A DNA stretch of 64,000 nucleotides from Ananas comosus (taxonomy: Eukaryota > Streptophyta > Magnoliopsida > Poales > Bromeliaceae). Below the pieces are notes generated by a model that was not told the DNA's origin, did not search any database, and was given only the letters and a program-made list of their open reading frames with translations. Made by a program: the position numbers and the translations under genes. The stretch spans positions 9,128,073 to 9,192,072 of the forward strand of contig NC_033637.1 of NCBI RefSeq assembly GCF_001540865.1, written 5' to 3'. Below, piece by piece: positions 44,245-56,746 of the stretch; position 1 is the first letter of the stretch, and every line of letters starts with the position of its first letter.

Positions 44245-46913
44245 TGTCACGGCCCCGCGACGATCCAATTTGGGACCCGACACATCAAATTAACGGGCCG
44301 AACGACAGAGCTTTGCCCCTATGCCCCAAGGCCTCATCACATGTACAGAATTCAACAAGAATTGCACTAGCGAAAACATACACAAACGGCTTACACGGAG
44401 GTAAGAAATTAGCCATTATGAAAGAAAGGAACTAAACATTCCTGTTACTATGATTTCATTTTGATCATATAACATTGATTCTATCTTTTATTTTCGAATT
44501 CCATTACATACATTTCTCATTTCTTTCTTACATCAATATCTATCCTCAAAATAAGCTTCACACATTTTTCCTTACATCACTACCATCATGTAACAAAGAT
44601 GATCATAGGGTACTTTACTACAAATTGAAAACCCAACTTTGTGCCCCTGGTCAGGGTGCCGATACCTTTAACCTCGCGCCTCGCCCGCTCGCATCAGGTC
44701 CTGGCGCTGTGGAAATAGTGGGGTGAGAACACAACAAAATTCCAATGGGTTCGGCTCAACATCACCGACTTTCCCCTTAGGACTAACTCAGGCATAATAG
44801 AAAGAATAAGCTGCATATAGTAACCAATCTATACATGATGCTAATATGCCTGAACAATAAAGCAAGGAGTATACTCAACATTAAATAAATGCAGATTATG
44901 CAAGTTCTTTGTTCTCTGCTCTTTACTCTTTGTTCTTTGTTCTCTGCACTTTGTTCTTTACTCTTTGTTCTTTAATCTCAAGGCTAACCCGGGGCTTCGC
45001 CACATTAACTTGCTTCACATTAAGTCCATCATCGCAGGAACTCACCCGCTAGGACCGTCCTTCGGGTTTACTCCAACCCGTGATGCATAACTCCGGAGCG
45101 CATCGCCCGAGGGGGAGCGACCGCCCTCGAGCACGGAACTCATAGCAAGTATGATCATATCCTTAACTCAAAGGATTTATAGTTCAATCTTGACTTTACA
45201 CTAGCTCTAGTGTTCTTTCATCACTTTATGTTGCTAACTCTAGCAATCATTGTTCTTTACTTTTCTTTTACTTTTGCCATCTTTAACATTCTTGTTCTTT
45301 ACATTTCCTGTTCTTTACATTTCTTGTTCTTATTGCCCCACTTTACTTTAACTTTATACATATTGTCATTTTTGTCATTCTTTACATCACTTTGGTTCTT
45401 TACCTCACACTATCTCTAGTGTCATTTCACTTTAACTTTATCAAATGCCACTCGATCTATGTCATTGTGTCACTCTGTTCTTTTGCTCACTTTGGGTGCT
45501 CACTTTTCTCTCATGCATACACATAGGGTTTTCGACATCACATAGTTCTCATTCATCATATTATGCAAGTTGTACTCACAATCATGCAACATCATATTTT
45601 CATCATTACTTTACCCTAAAATGCATGCAACAATATATATACACATGTTCAATGAATGACACATTAGGCATAGAGAGAAGTTCAATGAGTTTGAGAAGTA
45701 CCACCCACCTCGTAGGTCTATTTAGGTGCTCCGACGATTTTCTTGAGATTTATAGGCTCCTCGTTCTTCACCTGCGGCAAAACGAAGCCAACTTAGGCTA
45801 TTTTGCCCATATCTTTCTATAGACTTTTCGTAACGTTAATTCGAACGCACCAACGCGTCGAAAATACCCCCAATTAGGTTTCTAGAGGGTCAATTGAACT
45901 TAGAAAGCCCCATGAGCAAAAGCCCCAATTTGGTGCCCTAGCTTTAATACATATACAAAACCTAGGGTTTGATCTCATTGGGAAGCAAAAGTAGCTTCAA
46001 TATACTCTAAAAAGTCCATTAAAACCATCTTTAGACAAATCAAAACCCTACTTAGGGTTTCACCATTAGAGGTGGGTTGAAGCTCACCTTGAGCTCAACC
46101 ATGGTTTTGATCTCTAAAGAAGCAAAAAGAAAGCTTCAAACTACTAGATATTCCATTAGAAACCATTTCTAGGTTTATTCAAACCCATTTCTAGGGTTTT
46201 ACTATATTAGGGTTCAAAGCTTACCTTGTAAGCTTCCTTTTCTTGGACTAGAGAAGAAGGAGATGAAGCCTCTTTGCTCCAAAAGCTTCTTCTTCACCTT
46301 CTTTGTCTTCTTTTCCTTTCTTTTCCTTTGCCTTCTTCTTCTCCTTCTTTGTCTTCTAGAGAGAGAAAGAGAGGAGAGAGTGTGAGAGGGTGAGAATGAG
46401 AGAAATGTCTCATTTACCCCAATACTATACTCAATGGGTTGCCAAAATGCAGCTAAACCCCTCAACTTTTACTCTTTCACACAGCCTAGACTGGGCTGTT
46501 CGCGCAGGAGAGGACCGGTCTCTCCTTCAGGGACCAGTTCCCGAAGGCTCTCCCCGCGCAGCCAGAGCTGCTGCGCGCAGGGCAACCGGTCTCTCCTTCA
46601 GGGACCCGTCTCTCGGGGACCGGTCTCTCAGGCAGGGACCGGTTCCCGAGAGCTACTTTCTCAGGACTTAGCCGATTTTTCGACTGTCTCATTTCATACG
46701 CGTTCGGGGACCGGTCTCTCCCACCAGGGACCGGTCCCCGAGAGCTGAAAATCTGCAGTTTTGCAGAATTTGATTCTTTAGCTCTCGAAAACCTTCCACA
46801 ACGCACTTTTAATCATTTTAACACCTTCGGACTTTCCGAAGTGTACCATCCTCGCACTTTGGTCAATTTGACTAAAGTTCGACATCTATTTTCCGAATTT
46901 TCGGTATATTACA
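44245..46913 (-). mobile_element. Solo LTR (2.67 kb) of a TGTCACG... Ty3/gypsy-type family
   Basis: It begins TGTCACGGCCCCGCG and ends GGTATATTACA. The 5-bp flanks aacgg (44240-44244) and aaagg (46914-46918) differ by one base, consistent with a mutated target duplication. No interior, PBS or PPT adjoins it. Related LTRs are at 47477-49925, 52141-54713 and 56907-58521. A cluster of ACCGGT palindromes lies at 46512-46745. Pyrimidine-rich ttctttactctttgttc repeats occur at 44900-45440. Confidence 0.75.
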
Positions 46914-47476
46914 AAAGGATTTTTCTTTTCTTAAAAAAGTACCACAAAACAGGAAAAAGTCCAAAAAAATAGTGAGAAAAATAGTGAGTACAAAAGGAAG
47001 AGTAAAAATAATGCGATAAATAGTTACGAAATCTATGTAGCAACCATACCTAAATTAAACGGGCAAGTTTCATCACATAAAATAGGCAAAAAACAGAGAA
47101 GTCTAGAAAGAAACAATACCGAAATAAGCACAGCATGTCATAAAAATCAGACAAAGAACCCCCCAAAAAAGTGCAATACATAAGCTCGGGAATTGGAGTT
47201 TGAAGAACATAATCAAACTTTTTAATACCTAAAATAATTTTTAGGTTACGAAGCCAGCCTAGGAAATTAGGGCTGGTTAATCGGTTATATTCCATTATGT
47301 GAGAAAGAGGGTTAGAGGCATTCATTTTGTCTGTAGAAAGTAGAGATTTTAGTTAGATGAGTATTTTTCTTTTTAACCTATTAAACTAGGGTCTTTTAGT
47401 TTAAAAGGTTCCTCCCACTAATTTTATCAAATTTCTACACTCCCTAAGTAGAAAGACGGAAATCCTCATCCGTTAG
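46914..47476 (-). other. Part of the copia element's leader/gag region between two solo LTRs
   Basis: Apart from the gag fragment at 47208-47325 this is noncoding. It is continuous with 49931-51106 once the solo LTR at 47477-49925 is ignored. Confidence 0.6.
47208..47325 (-). pseudogene. Copia gag N-terminal fragment
   Basis: From the ATG at 47325 the frame reads MNASNPLSHIMEYNRLTSPN and then LGWLRNLKIILGIKKFDYVL, which fits the first part of copia-type Gag (a W-R-NLKIIL core). After about 45 residues the frame runs into unrelated AT-rich sequence, so only the gag start remains. It belongs to the same disrupted element as the primer site at 51091 and the LTR at 51107, about 1.3 kb of leader upstream once the solo LTR is discounted. 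Confidence 0.75.
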
Positions 47477-49925
47477 TGTCACGCCCCGCAACCGCCAATT
47501 TTGTCGGTTCGGGAACGTCGATCAGACGCCGAACGGACAGAACCTCCTTTGTCCGCCCAAGGCTAACAACAACAAGATCATGTACTTAACAGTTGCCCAG
47601 GGAACATGAACCACATACATGATCTAGCAAGTATTAATACAAGTAATGACAAGCAATCAACAAAAGAGAGAAAGAACTAGCTATTACAATTTCATTCAAC
47701 ATATACATCGAGTTTACACTTTTCATCTCCAAAATGTATATCTATTCATCCACAACTCTCCAAAATACAAATACATCAAGTCCTCTCATCTATACAAGGT
47801 GTACTAATGCATTAGGAAAGATGTCTAGCTACTAAGGCGCTATGCCCTTACCGCGGTCCTCGCCCGGTACGCTCGAACTCGGCCCTGCAACAAAGTGGGG
47901 TAAGAACTATATAAATATAGTTCCCAGTGGGTTCGGCCGTCGACTCTGCCGATCTTCCCACTAGGTCTAAGCAGGCATCAGTAGATAAATAGATAGATAT
48001 GAAAATGAGCTGCTACATAGTAACGAAAACTACAACATGCTACTATGCCTCAACAAGCAGAATGAATGCATGAACATAGATATGTACTCTACTAATAGGA
48101 AACTATGTCTCAATCTGCATGCTATACATGATATAAAGGAACTATCTACATAGTAATGAAACCTACTATCAAGTACTATGTCTCATTCCAATCTCATCTC
48201 GGCTAACCCGGAGGTTATGCCCAACCTCACATCTCAAATCTCGCCGGCGGGTAGGCCCTGCGCTACACACACACGCTCGAGACCGTCTGCTGGGTAATCA
48301 AGTTACCCAAACGCGACGTCTGCTCCGGAGCTCACTACTTGGGTGGAGCGACCACACCAAGGTTACACAGACTATGTGAGTACGATCTAATCCTCTCACT
48401 TGAGGATTGTTAGTGCCTCTGCTGCACTAGTTCACATGCTACTACTCAGGAGATCATTATCTATCCTAAGTTCATGTATCAAGCTGTAAGTGTTCCAACT
48501 ACACTAATCCAAATGCCACTCTTTGGTTTACATGCCACTACTTAGGAGATCATTATCTATCCTAAGTTCATGTCGTAGTGTCTCTACTACACTAGTCCAA
48601 ATGCCACTCATTGAGTTCATTTACATGTCCAAGTTCATCTTTTGTTCTTTAGCACTATAGGAATCCATGTCAAGACTCAATCCTCATGTGTCCACTAAAT
48701 CAAGTGCTCAACTCACTATATAATTTCTACAATGGAAACATGCAAGGAATTGAAGTACAACTACTTAACATAACCTATAATGCATGCTAACAAGATATGA
48801 ACATATGCTATAATAAAACGACTCGGACATAGGGAGAAGCTCGACTGCTTCAGGATGGACACCCCCCACCTTCTGGTGATGCTTCAAAGCTAGATTCCAA
48901 CTTTTGTAACTTTCCGCCGCCTATCGCTCTCAACTGCGGCAAACGAAGCCAAAAATAGGCTTTCCTTTAATATCTTCGCGCCAACTTGTCGGATCGCCGA
49001 ACCGAGTTCACCAACGCGCTCGACTACCTAGCAAATAGGTACAAAAGAGATCAATCCCTACTTTAAATCTCTACTTCTCAAAACCCTCTTTCGGAACCCT
49101 AGATATTTAATCTTGCAAGAATCGACCATAAAACTTCTCGATTCAAGCAATATACATCTATCTAGTATCCAAGGGTTCTACTAAAACCATTTCTAGAGTA
49201 TAAAACTTCAACCCTAGAAATCTACCATCAAAGCTCCAAGAGCTTACCTCTCCACAAATCCTCCAAGCAAGGGAAGAAGATGAAGAAGATGAAATTCCAC
49301 TTCTTCGCTTCGATCTCCACAAATCTCTCCTCTTGGATCAACCCTTAAAAGTGCTTCTAGAGAGAGAGAGAGAAAAATGGTGAGGAGGCTTGTTCTCTGG
49401 CTGTGAACAAGAAAGGGAGAGATGGGGTCTATTTATAGGCTGCCACAATTGCATAAAACCCCTCAACAATTGCCATTTGCAACATACTGCATTCTGCAGT
49501 TTTCTGCACTTAGTACCGGTACACGGGATTTCTATCACCGATTTAACAGCTACGCAGCAGCCAAACCCGAGAGCCACTCCTCGAGTAACAGTGCTAGCTA
49601 GTACCGGTACAAATCAGGGTTGTCACCGGTTTAACAGCTAAAAATACTCAAACCTGAGAGCTACCTTCTCTCGGTTGCCTGCCTGGTACCGGTACAAGCC
49701 CGATGTGTAACCGGTTACAAAATGTCCAGAATGCAGTTTAGCACTTGTTCGACTTCTATTTCGCGTCGAGCAATACTAATACTCATTTATCTCTTTTAAA
49801 ACTCAACTTTGACCCTTTCAACATCTTTGGAATGTCAAATAGAGCATGTCTAAGCATCTCTTTCACCACGCTTTGGTCACTTTGACCAAAAGTGGTTTAT
49901 CGCGACGGGGATTCAATATCTTATA
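47477..49925 (-). mobile_element. Solo LTR (2.45 kb), target duplication GTTAG
   Basis: It begins TGTCACGCCCCGCAACC and ends ATATCTTATA, with perfect GTTAG flanks at 47472-47476 and 49926-49930. The terminal CA has mutated to TA. It carries ACCGGT palindromes at 49512-49712 and a tandem ~130-bp unit around 48440-48640. It inserted into the leader of a copia element. No interior sequence is attached. Confidence 0.87.
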
Positions 49926-49930
49926 GTTAG

Positions 49931-51090
49931 ATTTCTTAGTGGTGATTGGGGTTTCATAAATTACGACTTACCTCACCAGACAGTTTCTTGGAAAATCGTA
50001 ATTTAATGAATGGGTAACATCTTACCTCGACACATCTTATGTGCAATCCAATCGTCCTTTGGCCTCTAAGATTTTTACGCCTTACCGGACGGTTTCTTGG
50101 CGCAACAATCTTAGTTAAGTCTAATCTTCCTCTCCTACAAATATGGAATTATCAAAAAAAACTCTCACCGGACGGTTTCTTGGATCTATTGATAATGCCA
50201 TATTGTAGCATCCTATGTCAAGATGTTCGCATAGTTCAAACACAAGTAGCCCTATGGGACCATGTGTGACTACTCAATGCTGAAACAATGCTACATCTTG
50301 TGATCGGTGGAAGGCCACAATACAGCATCAAATGCCCCTTCGTTTCAACTTAATATTTTATAGGGAGTTTAAAAACTTTAAAATTATATTGGTCTCATCA
50401 TCACATGTTATATCTCATATAAAATAAATCACAGGTATCACATACATAAAAATTAATTGCATAGTTTAGGGATGATCATGGACTTTTCTGATTCGACTCG
50501 AGCCGATGAGTCAAATCGGTCTATAGGGTGATACACACATATTCTCAACTCTTGAGATTATTTCGCTTGCAAATATTTAGCCATCTTCTTCTGTTGGATT
50601 TGATACATCCTTTAATGCCATCACGATTTGCGACACCAATCCATCAACGTTTGATGTGCATTTTTCTCCAAATAACCCTAATTTTATCTAATCAAAATTA
50701 CAAGGATTCGCAGATCCCAATAAAGGTGGCACGCAGGCCCTTTGTAATCAAAATTACAACATCATATATACATTCATAATCAAATCACAAATACATCCAT
50801 AATCAAATCACAAATACATCCATAATCACATCACAGATGTCTAAGGTCCATGATCATCACCCATCTAAAACTATGCAGAAAATAATAACCAAATCGATCT
50901 AAACATCGATTGAAAATTTGGAACTCAATAATATGTTTTTCTCAAGTCTCCAGGTATTTATTTTATGGTATGAAACCAATAAATCACAGTACGTGCAATT
51001 TAAGAAAAACAATATCGATCTAATCGAAAAAGGTTTCAAAATTTCAATCAAACCATACAGATCGTTAATATTTTACATAGAACATTAGAA
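49931..51090 (-). other. Leader (untranslated) region of the disrupted copia element
   Basis: This long noncoding stretch lies between the primer site (51091-51106) and the gag start (47325), interrupted by the solo LTR. It contains three stem-loops with a common loop (49952-50203) and, at 50770-50840, a short tandem repeat aatcacaaatacatccata. No coding sequence is supportable. Confidence 0.65.
49952..50203 (-). ncRNA. Three stem-loops with different stems and a shared loop motif
   Basis: Hairpin 1 (49952-50009) pairs ttcataaattacga with tcgtaatttaatgaa. Hairpin 2 (50066-50114) pairs ctaagatttttacgcc with ggcgcaacaatcttag. Hairpin 3 (50141-50203) pairs atatggaattatcaa with ttgataatgccatat. 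The stems are unrelated in sequence, yet each loop carries a version of ttaccggacggtttcttgg (ctcaccagacagtttcttgg in the first). In the element's sense orientation the loop reads CCAAGAAACCGTCCGG. This suggests a structured element in the retrotransposon leader RNA, for example for packaging, dimerisation or translation. The role is inference. Confidence 0.6.
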
Positions 51091-51106
51091 TCGGCTCTGA
51101 AACCAC
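51091..51106 (-). other. Primer binding site of the disrupted copia element
   Basis: The minus strand reads TGGTTTCAGAGCC directly next to the LTR end ...CTAACA. It resembles the initiator-Met type site with one substitution. Confidence 0.7.
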
Positions 51107-51977
51107 TGTTAGAATTTACCCGGCACAAAAAAAAATCGCAGCGGAAATTAATATCGTATTTTGAAAACAAAAATCTATATCACATATGAACCAAAACAAA
51201 CATAGGCTTGTGGACATATTAAGTATTTTTCTTAATTAATAAAGGGCAAGTTTTATTCATATTTATTGTTAGCAGTACAATACATTTATATGGATCGTCC
51301 GTTGAATCTTCGTTTAGAAAATATATTCCTAAGAGTTAGGAATTTGAGATATATATTTCTTTGTACAAGATTCTTAAACGCTCCTAGCCATAGGAATATC
51401 ATAAGGACGATGATAATTCCGGATAGGCTGGTGCATGCTACACTTCTATGTTGAGGTGACAAATCTCAAGTCATTAGTGTAGGGATACTAAAGTAAGCAT
51501 GTAGGTGCTTGTTAGCGAACAAGTACACTGAGCGTGACCATTTAGTTGAACAGTCACATGGTTCCATATTCGCCAGTGACTAGTTCTTTGCTACAGTTAT
51601 GTGAAGTACTCCTTGAACCTGAGGCATCATGGTTACTTCACATATAGATTGCTACTGTTTGGCTGTACTAATACTTATACTCTAATCATTGGTCTACGTC
51701 TGGTACTGATTGGTTGTAGTAGTTTATATGGGGAGGCATGTGAATGCGCAATAAGAAATTCAACACTCTCAATAATGAGAGAGAACGTCCTATGTAGACT
51801 ATCGAACTCGACTCGGAAAATCCTTGGCCAGGGTACGTGGTGTGTGGAAAGTGTTTTAGCTGTGTTATCATATTGAGTCAGTTTTAGACTATTTTCATCA
51901 CTCGGTTTCATGTTGTGTGCACCCAACATGAACACACCCTGAGAAAAATACACTACACCTTGGATCCACCTCTAACA
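51107..51977 (-). repeat. 5' LTR (871 bp) of the disrupted copia element
   Basis: It starts TGTTAGAATTTACCCGGC and ends CCACCTCTAACA on the plus strand, with TGTTAGA/TCTAACA inverted tips and an adjoining primer site on the left. The 3' LTR was not found. The element inserted into the interior of the older element whose LTR is 52141-54713. Confidence 0.75.
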
Positions 51978-52140
51978 TCCGTTATAGAGGCATACCACAC
52001 ACACGACCCAATCAATTAACCTTTCGCCACAGTTCCAGATCCTCGTTTCATTACATGAACCTAAAGCCTCATGGTTTCCATCCTAAGGTTCCTAGGTCCA
52101 TCCTATACTTTCACTTTTCACGCTCTGATACCATTATATC
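51978..52140 (-). other. Interior remnant with primer binding site of the next LTR element
   Basis: The minus strand right beside the LTR at 52141 reads gatataaTGGTATCAGAGCG, a perfect initiator-Met-type primer site. About 160 bp of leader follow before the copia LTR cuts it off. Confidence 0.8.
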
Positions 52141-54713
52141 TGTCACGCCCCGAGCTCCGTCACTTTGGTCAGATTCGAGCACATCAACAGACGCCGAACG
52201 GACAGCACCTCCCCTGTCCACCCAAGGCTCCAACAACATGTATATTCAAGCAATTCAACAAGGAGATTGCAAGTAATACAAGGCTTGCACGAGGGCAAGC
52301 AACAACCACACAAGTGAAAGTAGTCTATCTATTACATTCATTCATTGTAACTTGATCATTTTCAATCAAATACAAAGCTTGTACATTTACTTTATGTTCA
52401 TTCATCCAATTTACATTACCATCTCTCAAACGAATTAATTACATTTCATATACAATCCACATTCATCGACATAATAGATGAAATATACATAGGGTGGCTC
52501 TATACACATTGGTAGTTCGCTACCTAGAGCACGATAACCATGTCGCGTGCCACGATCGCCCCGCTCGTGCTAGAACCTGCATGGTTAGTGAGATGAGAAC
52601 TACAACAAAGTTTTCAGTGGGTTCGACCGCCGACCTCGCCGACATACCCACTAAGTCTATTTAGGCATATGTATTTCAAGAAAGGAAGATAGCAAACCAA
52701 CTAATGCTACTACTAATACAATGCCTGCAAAAAAACTGGTCAATAAACAGATAATCATATGTATGATAAATGTATGCATGCTCTTTCCACAATTTACCTT
52801 GGCTTTTACCCAATTGTATCGGTTAACCTTATTAACCCCAATAACTGACAACCCAAAATCCCTTTCGTTCGGGGAGGCTCTAAGCACTGTAAGACCCGAG
52901 GGACCGTCTTCGGGGACCGCGCTCCCCGTGGTGACAATTGCGGAATGCACCGCTTGAGGGAAAACTACCTCCCTCAAGCCAAGACTTATCGTGAGTATCA
53001 ATCCAATCCTCAACTTGAGGACATATAGCCACTAGCCACAATGCCACTGTATCAATGATAGGTCTCTACCTTGTCATTTATGCCACTCTCTAGGTTGCAC
53101 TTGCCACAATGCTATAATGCCATAATGTAATAACAGGTTTCTACCTTGTCATATATGCCACTCTCTAGCCTACACTTGCCATAATGCCACAACTAGTTAA
53201 ACCTTGTTTAATAATTCGTTTCTCAATGCCAATCTTGTCTCTATTGTCAATGTCACATTTATTTACTATTATCATAGTCCAAGTCTCACATTCACACAAG
53301 CATAGGGTTCCAACATACATGTCTCATATTGTTCTTTATCAATCACTATGTTCATCTACGTTAGAAGCATAATATTGAAATTCTAACCATTATTCGCATG
53401 CCAACTACCCTATCATGCATGAATGATACTATTCACATATATTATGCTCAATAAAAGATAACATAGACATAGAAGGGAATCCAACGATTCCGGAATGCAC
53501 CCCCCACTTTGTAGGAATGCCAAGAAGCTATGGTTCAAATTTCAGGATTTTTGATCGCCTATTCCGCATGCTGCGGCCATCTGTATTAAAACGAAGCAAA
53601 ATTAGGCTTTTTTACTTAATATCTTTACATAGACTTTTTGTTTTGCCGAACTGAGCGCACCAATGAGTCGGAAATACCCCTAATTAGGTTTCTACAAGGT
53701 CAATTTACCTTGGAAACAACTTAGGGCAAAAGTCCCAAATTCCATGCCCTAATAATGTCATTTATAGATTTTTCCTAGATTGATCTTATTCCTAAGCAAA
53801 AACTTGTTTAGAATCAACTAGGAAGCATTCTAATACCATTTCCAAGCCATTTGGACCATTCCTAGGCCATCTACTTTAAACTCTAGGTGTTCACCATGAG
53901 AGCACCTTGAGAAAACCATGAATTTCATGTATTCAAGGCCTCAACAATGTTCTAAAGCTAGAAACAAGCTCAAAACTCCAAAACTTAGGGTAGAAATCCA
54001 AACTCTAGATGTGTTCTTGCATAAAGACTCACCTTGGCCCAAGCTCTTCCAAGTCCACCTTGAAGGAGAGCTTCCTAAGCCTTCAACTCCACCAAAATCT
54101 CCTTCAACTTTTTCTTCTCCTTCTTCTCCTTGCTCTAGGGCAAGATCTCTAGAGAGAGAAAGAGAGAAATGAGAAGGGGAAATGTTTTGGAGTGTTTGCT
54201 ATGAAGGGGAGAGGGGTTGGGTATATTACATGTTGTAATAATAGCCAACAAGCCCTCCACTTTCTCTAATTTGCAACAGACCAAATTCTTGCTGCGGGTC
54301 CAAAGTGTACCGGTACACGAGCTGCTGTCACTGGTACACTTTCTGTGCAGAGGCAAACCCGAGAGCAGCCCTCTCGGGTTGACACACTTTGTACCGGTAC
54401 ACACCAGGGGTTGTACCGGTACACATTCGCGCAGAACTCAAACCCGAGAGCTGCCTCCCCTCGGTCTGCTGGTTGTACCGGTACAGCGTGATGGTTGTAC
54501 CGGTACACTTTGCTCAGACTGCAATTTTCGCATCGTTTTGATTCTATTTTGCGCCGGCCGATGCTAAAACCCTTCTAGCCCTTCTTAAACTCACTTTTAA
54601 CCCTTCCAACACTGTTGGAATGCTAATTGGAACCTGCCCAACCATTTCTCTCAGCACTTTAACCCAATTTTGGGTAAAGTTCGATAATCGCTATCGGGTG
54701 TCAATATGTTACA
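52141..54713 (-). repeat. 5' LTR (2.57 kb) of a Ty3/gypsy-type element of the TGTCACGCCCCG family
   Basis: It begins TGTCACGCCCCGAGCTCC and ends GTCAATATGTTACA. The adjacent primer site shows it is the 5' LTR of a minus-strand element whose interior is almost all missing here. It has GTACCGGTAC palindromes at 54308-54505, each beside aaacccgagagc phrases, as in the sister LTRs. The short frames at 54135-54567 are not genes. Confidence 0.8.
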
Positions 54714-55128
54714 TATTAACATAGCACATTTCTAATATACAACAGAGGAGAGAGTGAGAGATGAAATTACCATTTTTCGATCACAGTCGGCGCCGACTTC
54801 TATGCCATTTAACAGCTTTGGAGGGAAGGGAGTGATGACAGAGAGAGAATAATCTGTGAGAGAGACAGAGAGAGAATGATCTATGAGAGAAATAGAGAGA
54901 GAATGATTAGTGAGAGAGAAAGAATGGTCTGTGAGAGAGAGAGAGGGAGAGGGGGTCAGAGAGAAAGAGAAGGGGGTTCTATGAAAGAGAGTTCACCTCT
55001 GTGAGAGAGAGGGCGCACAGTGAGAGAGTGAGAGAAAGAGAGAGGTGCGGGGTTATCGGGTTATAGAGAGAATGGGCGATGGGGGGTTCTCGGGCGAGAG
55101 AGGGTGGCGGCGGCAGCTGGGTGGGCCA

Positions 55129-55166
<38 letters not shown>
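54714..55166. other. GA-rich low-complexity DNA
   Basis: From about 54830 the sequence is a degenerate array of gagagagagaatgatctgtg-like units, passing into a pure (GA)n run at 55133-55163. No gene is supportable. Confidence 0.7.
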
Positions 55167-55503
55167 GGCTACTATACTCTTGTGAGTATTGGAGGCTTCG
55201 TACTCATAAGTTGTTTTCGATGATGGAGCTTCCGAATCGACGATCTACTCTATTAAATATGATCTAGAGTATTTGAAACTTCTAGAAAATAAATTTCGTA
55301 AATTTTCGAAATCATAATAAAGTCCATCAAGCGAGCATAAAATGAACGGAGTAAATGATGTCAAAAAATTATAAAATTTGATATCTAGAAGTTTTAAATG
55401 CTGTAAATAACGTTTAACAGTATGGATCGTCGATTCGGAAGCTCTATCATCGAAAACGACTTATGAGTACGAGGGCGATCGTACTCATAAGAGTATAGTA
55501 GCC
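55167..55503. mobile_element. Fold-back MITE, relative of 8880-9424
   Basis: The ends GGCTACTATACTCTT and (reverse complement) GGCTACTATACTCTTATGAG form inverted repeats of about 80-100 bp, which include GTACTCATAAG and TTTTCGATGATGGAGCTTCC. A GA run lies directly outside the left end and a CT run outside the right end, so the inversion continues into the microsatellites. No coding capacity. Confidence 0.8.
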
Positions 55504-55504
55504 G

Positions 55505-55505
<1 letters not shown>

Positions 55506-55544
<39 letters not shown>

Positions 55545-55564
55545 NNNNNNNNNNNNNNNNNNNN
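55506..55564. other. (CT)n run followed by an assembly gap of 20 N
   Basis: The CT microsatellite runs to 55544, and bases 55545-55564 are N. The sequence resumes as (AG)n. The true distance across the gap is unknown. Confidence 0.9.
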
Positions 55565-55603
<39 letters not shown>

Positions 55604-56457
55604 GGGGTACTAGGTAGAGAAAGAAGGGCTGTGGGGAAACAGGTCGGTTGAGAGAGGGCGTGGCATTGACGTGGCGCCTGCGTGGCAGGGCCAGGGCCAT
55701 TTTTGCAAATAAAATTTGCTAGGGCTGTTTCTAAAATAAATTTTTTTCAGGGGGCCAAATGCAGAAAAACCCTTGTATGGTTCATAGTGTGACTATAGAA
55801 ATATTTTATAATTATGTTTATTACAGAAAGTAAAATGCAAAAGTTGCATTATGAGTTTATGGATAATTGTAAATGTTACAATGATTCTAACAGATAAGAT
55901 TTTGTTAAAATCCGATATCATTAAATTTGTAGAAGATATATTATGATATTTTAATTAATCCTAATTAGTTTAGAAGAATCTAATTAATATATCATAATTG
56001 GTGTAGAATTGGAAACCGTAATCTAATTTGGTTTGATTTAGATATTTTTACATCATAGCAAGATTATGATATATTAATTAGATTCTTCTAAACTAATTAG
56101 GATTAATTAAAATATCATAATATATCTTCTACAAATTTAATGATATCGGATTTTAACAAAATCTTATCTGTTAGAATCATTGTAACATTTACAATTATCC
56201 ATAAACTCATAATGCAACTTTTGCATTTTACTTTCTGTAATAAACATAATTATAAAATATTTCTATAGTCACACTATGAACCATACAAGGGTTTTTCTGC
56301 ATTTGGCCCCCTGAAAAAAATTTATTTTAGAAACAGCCCTAGCAAATTTTATTTGCAAAAATGGCCCTGGCCCTGCCACGCAGGCGCCACGTCAATGCCA
56401 CGCCCTCTCTCAACCGACCTGTTTCCCCACAGCCCTTCTTTCTCTACCTAGTACCCC

Positions 56458-56496
<39 letters not shown>
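55565..56496. repeat. 433-bp exact inverted repeat with a 66-bp spacer
   Basis: The left arm 55565-55997 and right arm 56064-56496 are reverse complements with a constant coordinate sum of 112061. I saw no indel, and even the nine-base G/C run is matched. The spacer is 55998-56063. The outer edges are an N at 55564 and an N at 56497. The same small open frame (MALALPRRRHVNATPSLNRP...) appears in both arms in opposite directions and is not supported as a gene. Confidence 0.9.
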
Positions 56497-56497
56497 N

Positions 56498-56537
<40 letters not shown>

Positions 56538-56746
56538 AACACATCACATCGACCATTCAAATTGTCAATTTTGAGACCTTTTGATCACTAGCCAAATTAT
56601 GTCGAAAAATTATGAAATTTAATTTTTAAATATTTTTAATAGTATAGATCAAGTCTGACGGAACTGATCGTCGATTTGAAAGCTGCATCATTGAAAACAA
56701 CTTGGTAGCACGGAGGCATCCGTGCTACCGATAGTATACTAGTCTA

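Noticed and set aside
54135..54567. Small Cys/Thr-rich proteins (PVPV... repeats)
   Set aside because: They are translations of the GTACCGGTAC palindrome cluster in the LTR.
55485..56591. Two genes encoding the same MALALPRRRHVNATP protein in opposite directions
   Set aside because: They are mirror images in the inverted repeat arms, end in microsatellite sequence and have no recognisable domain.
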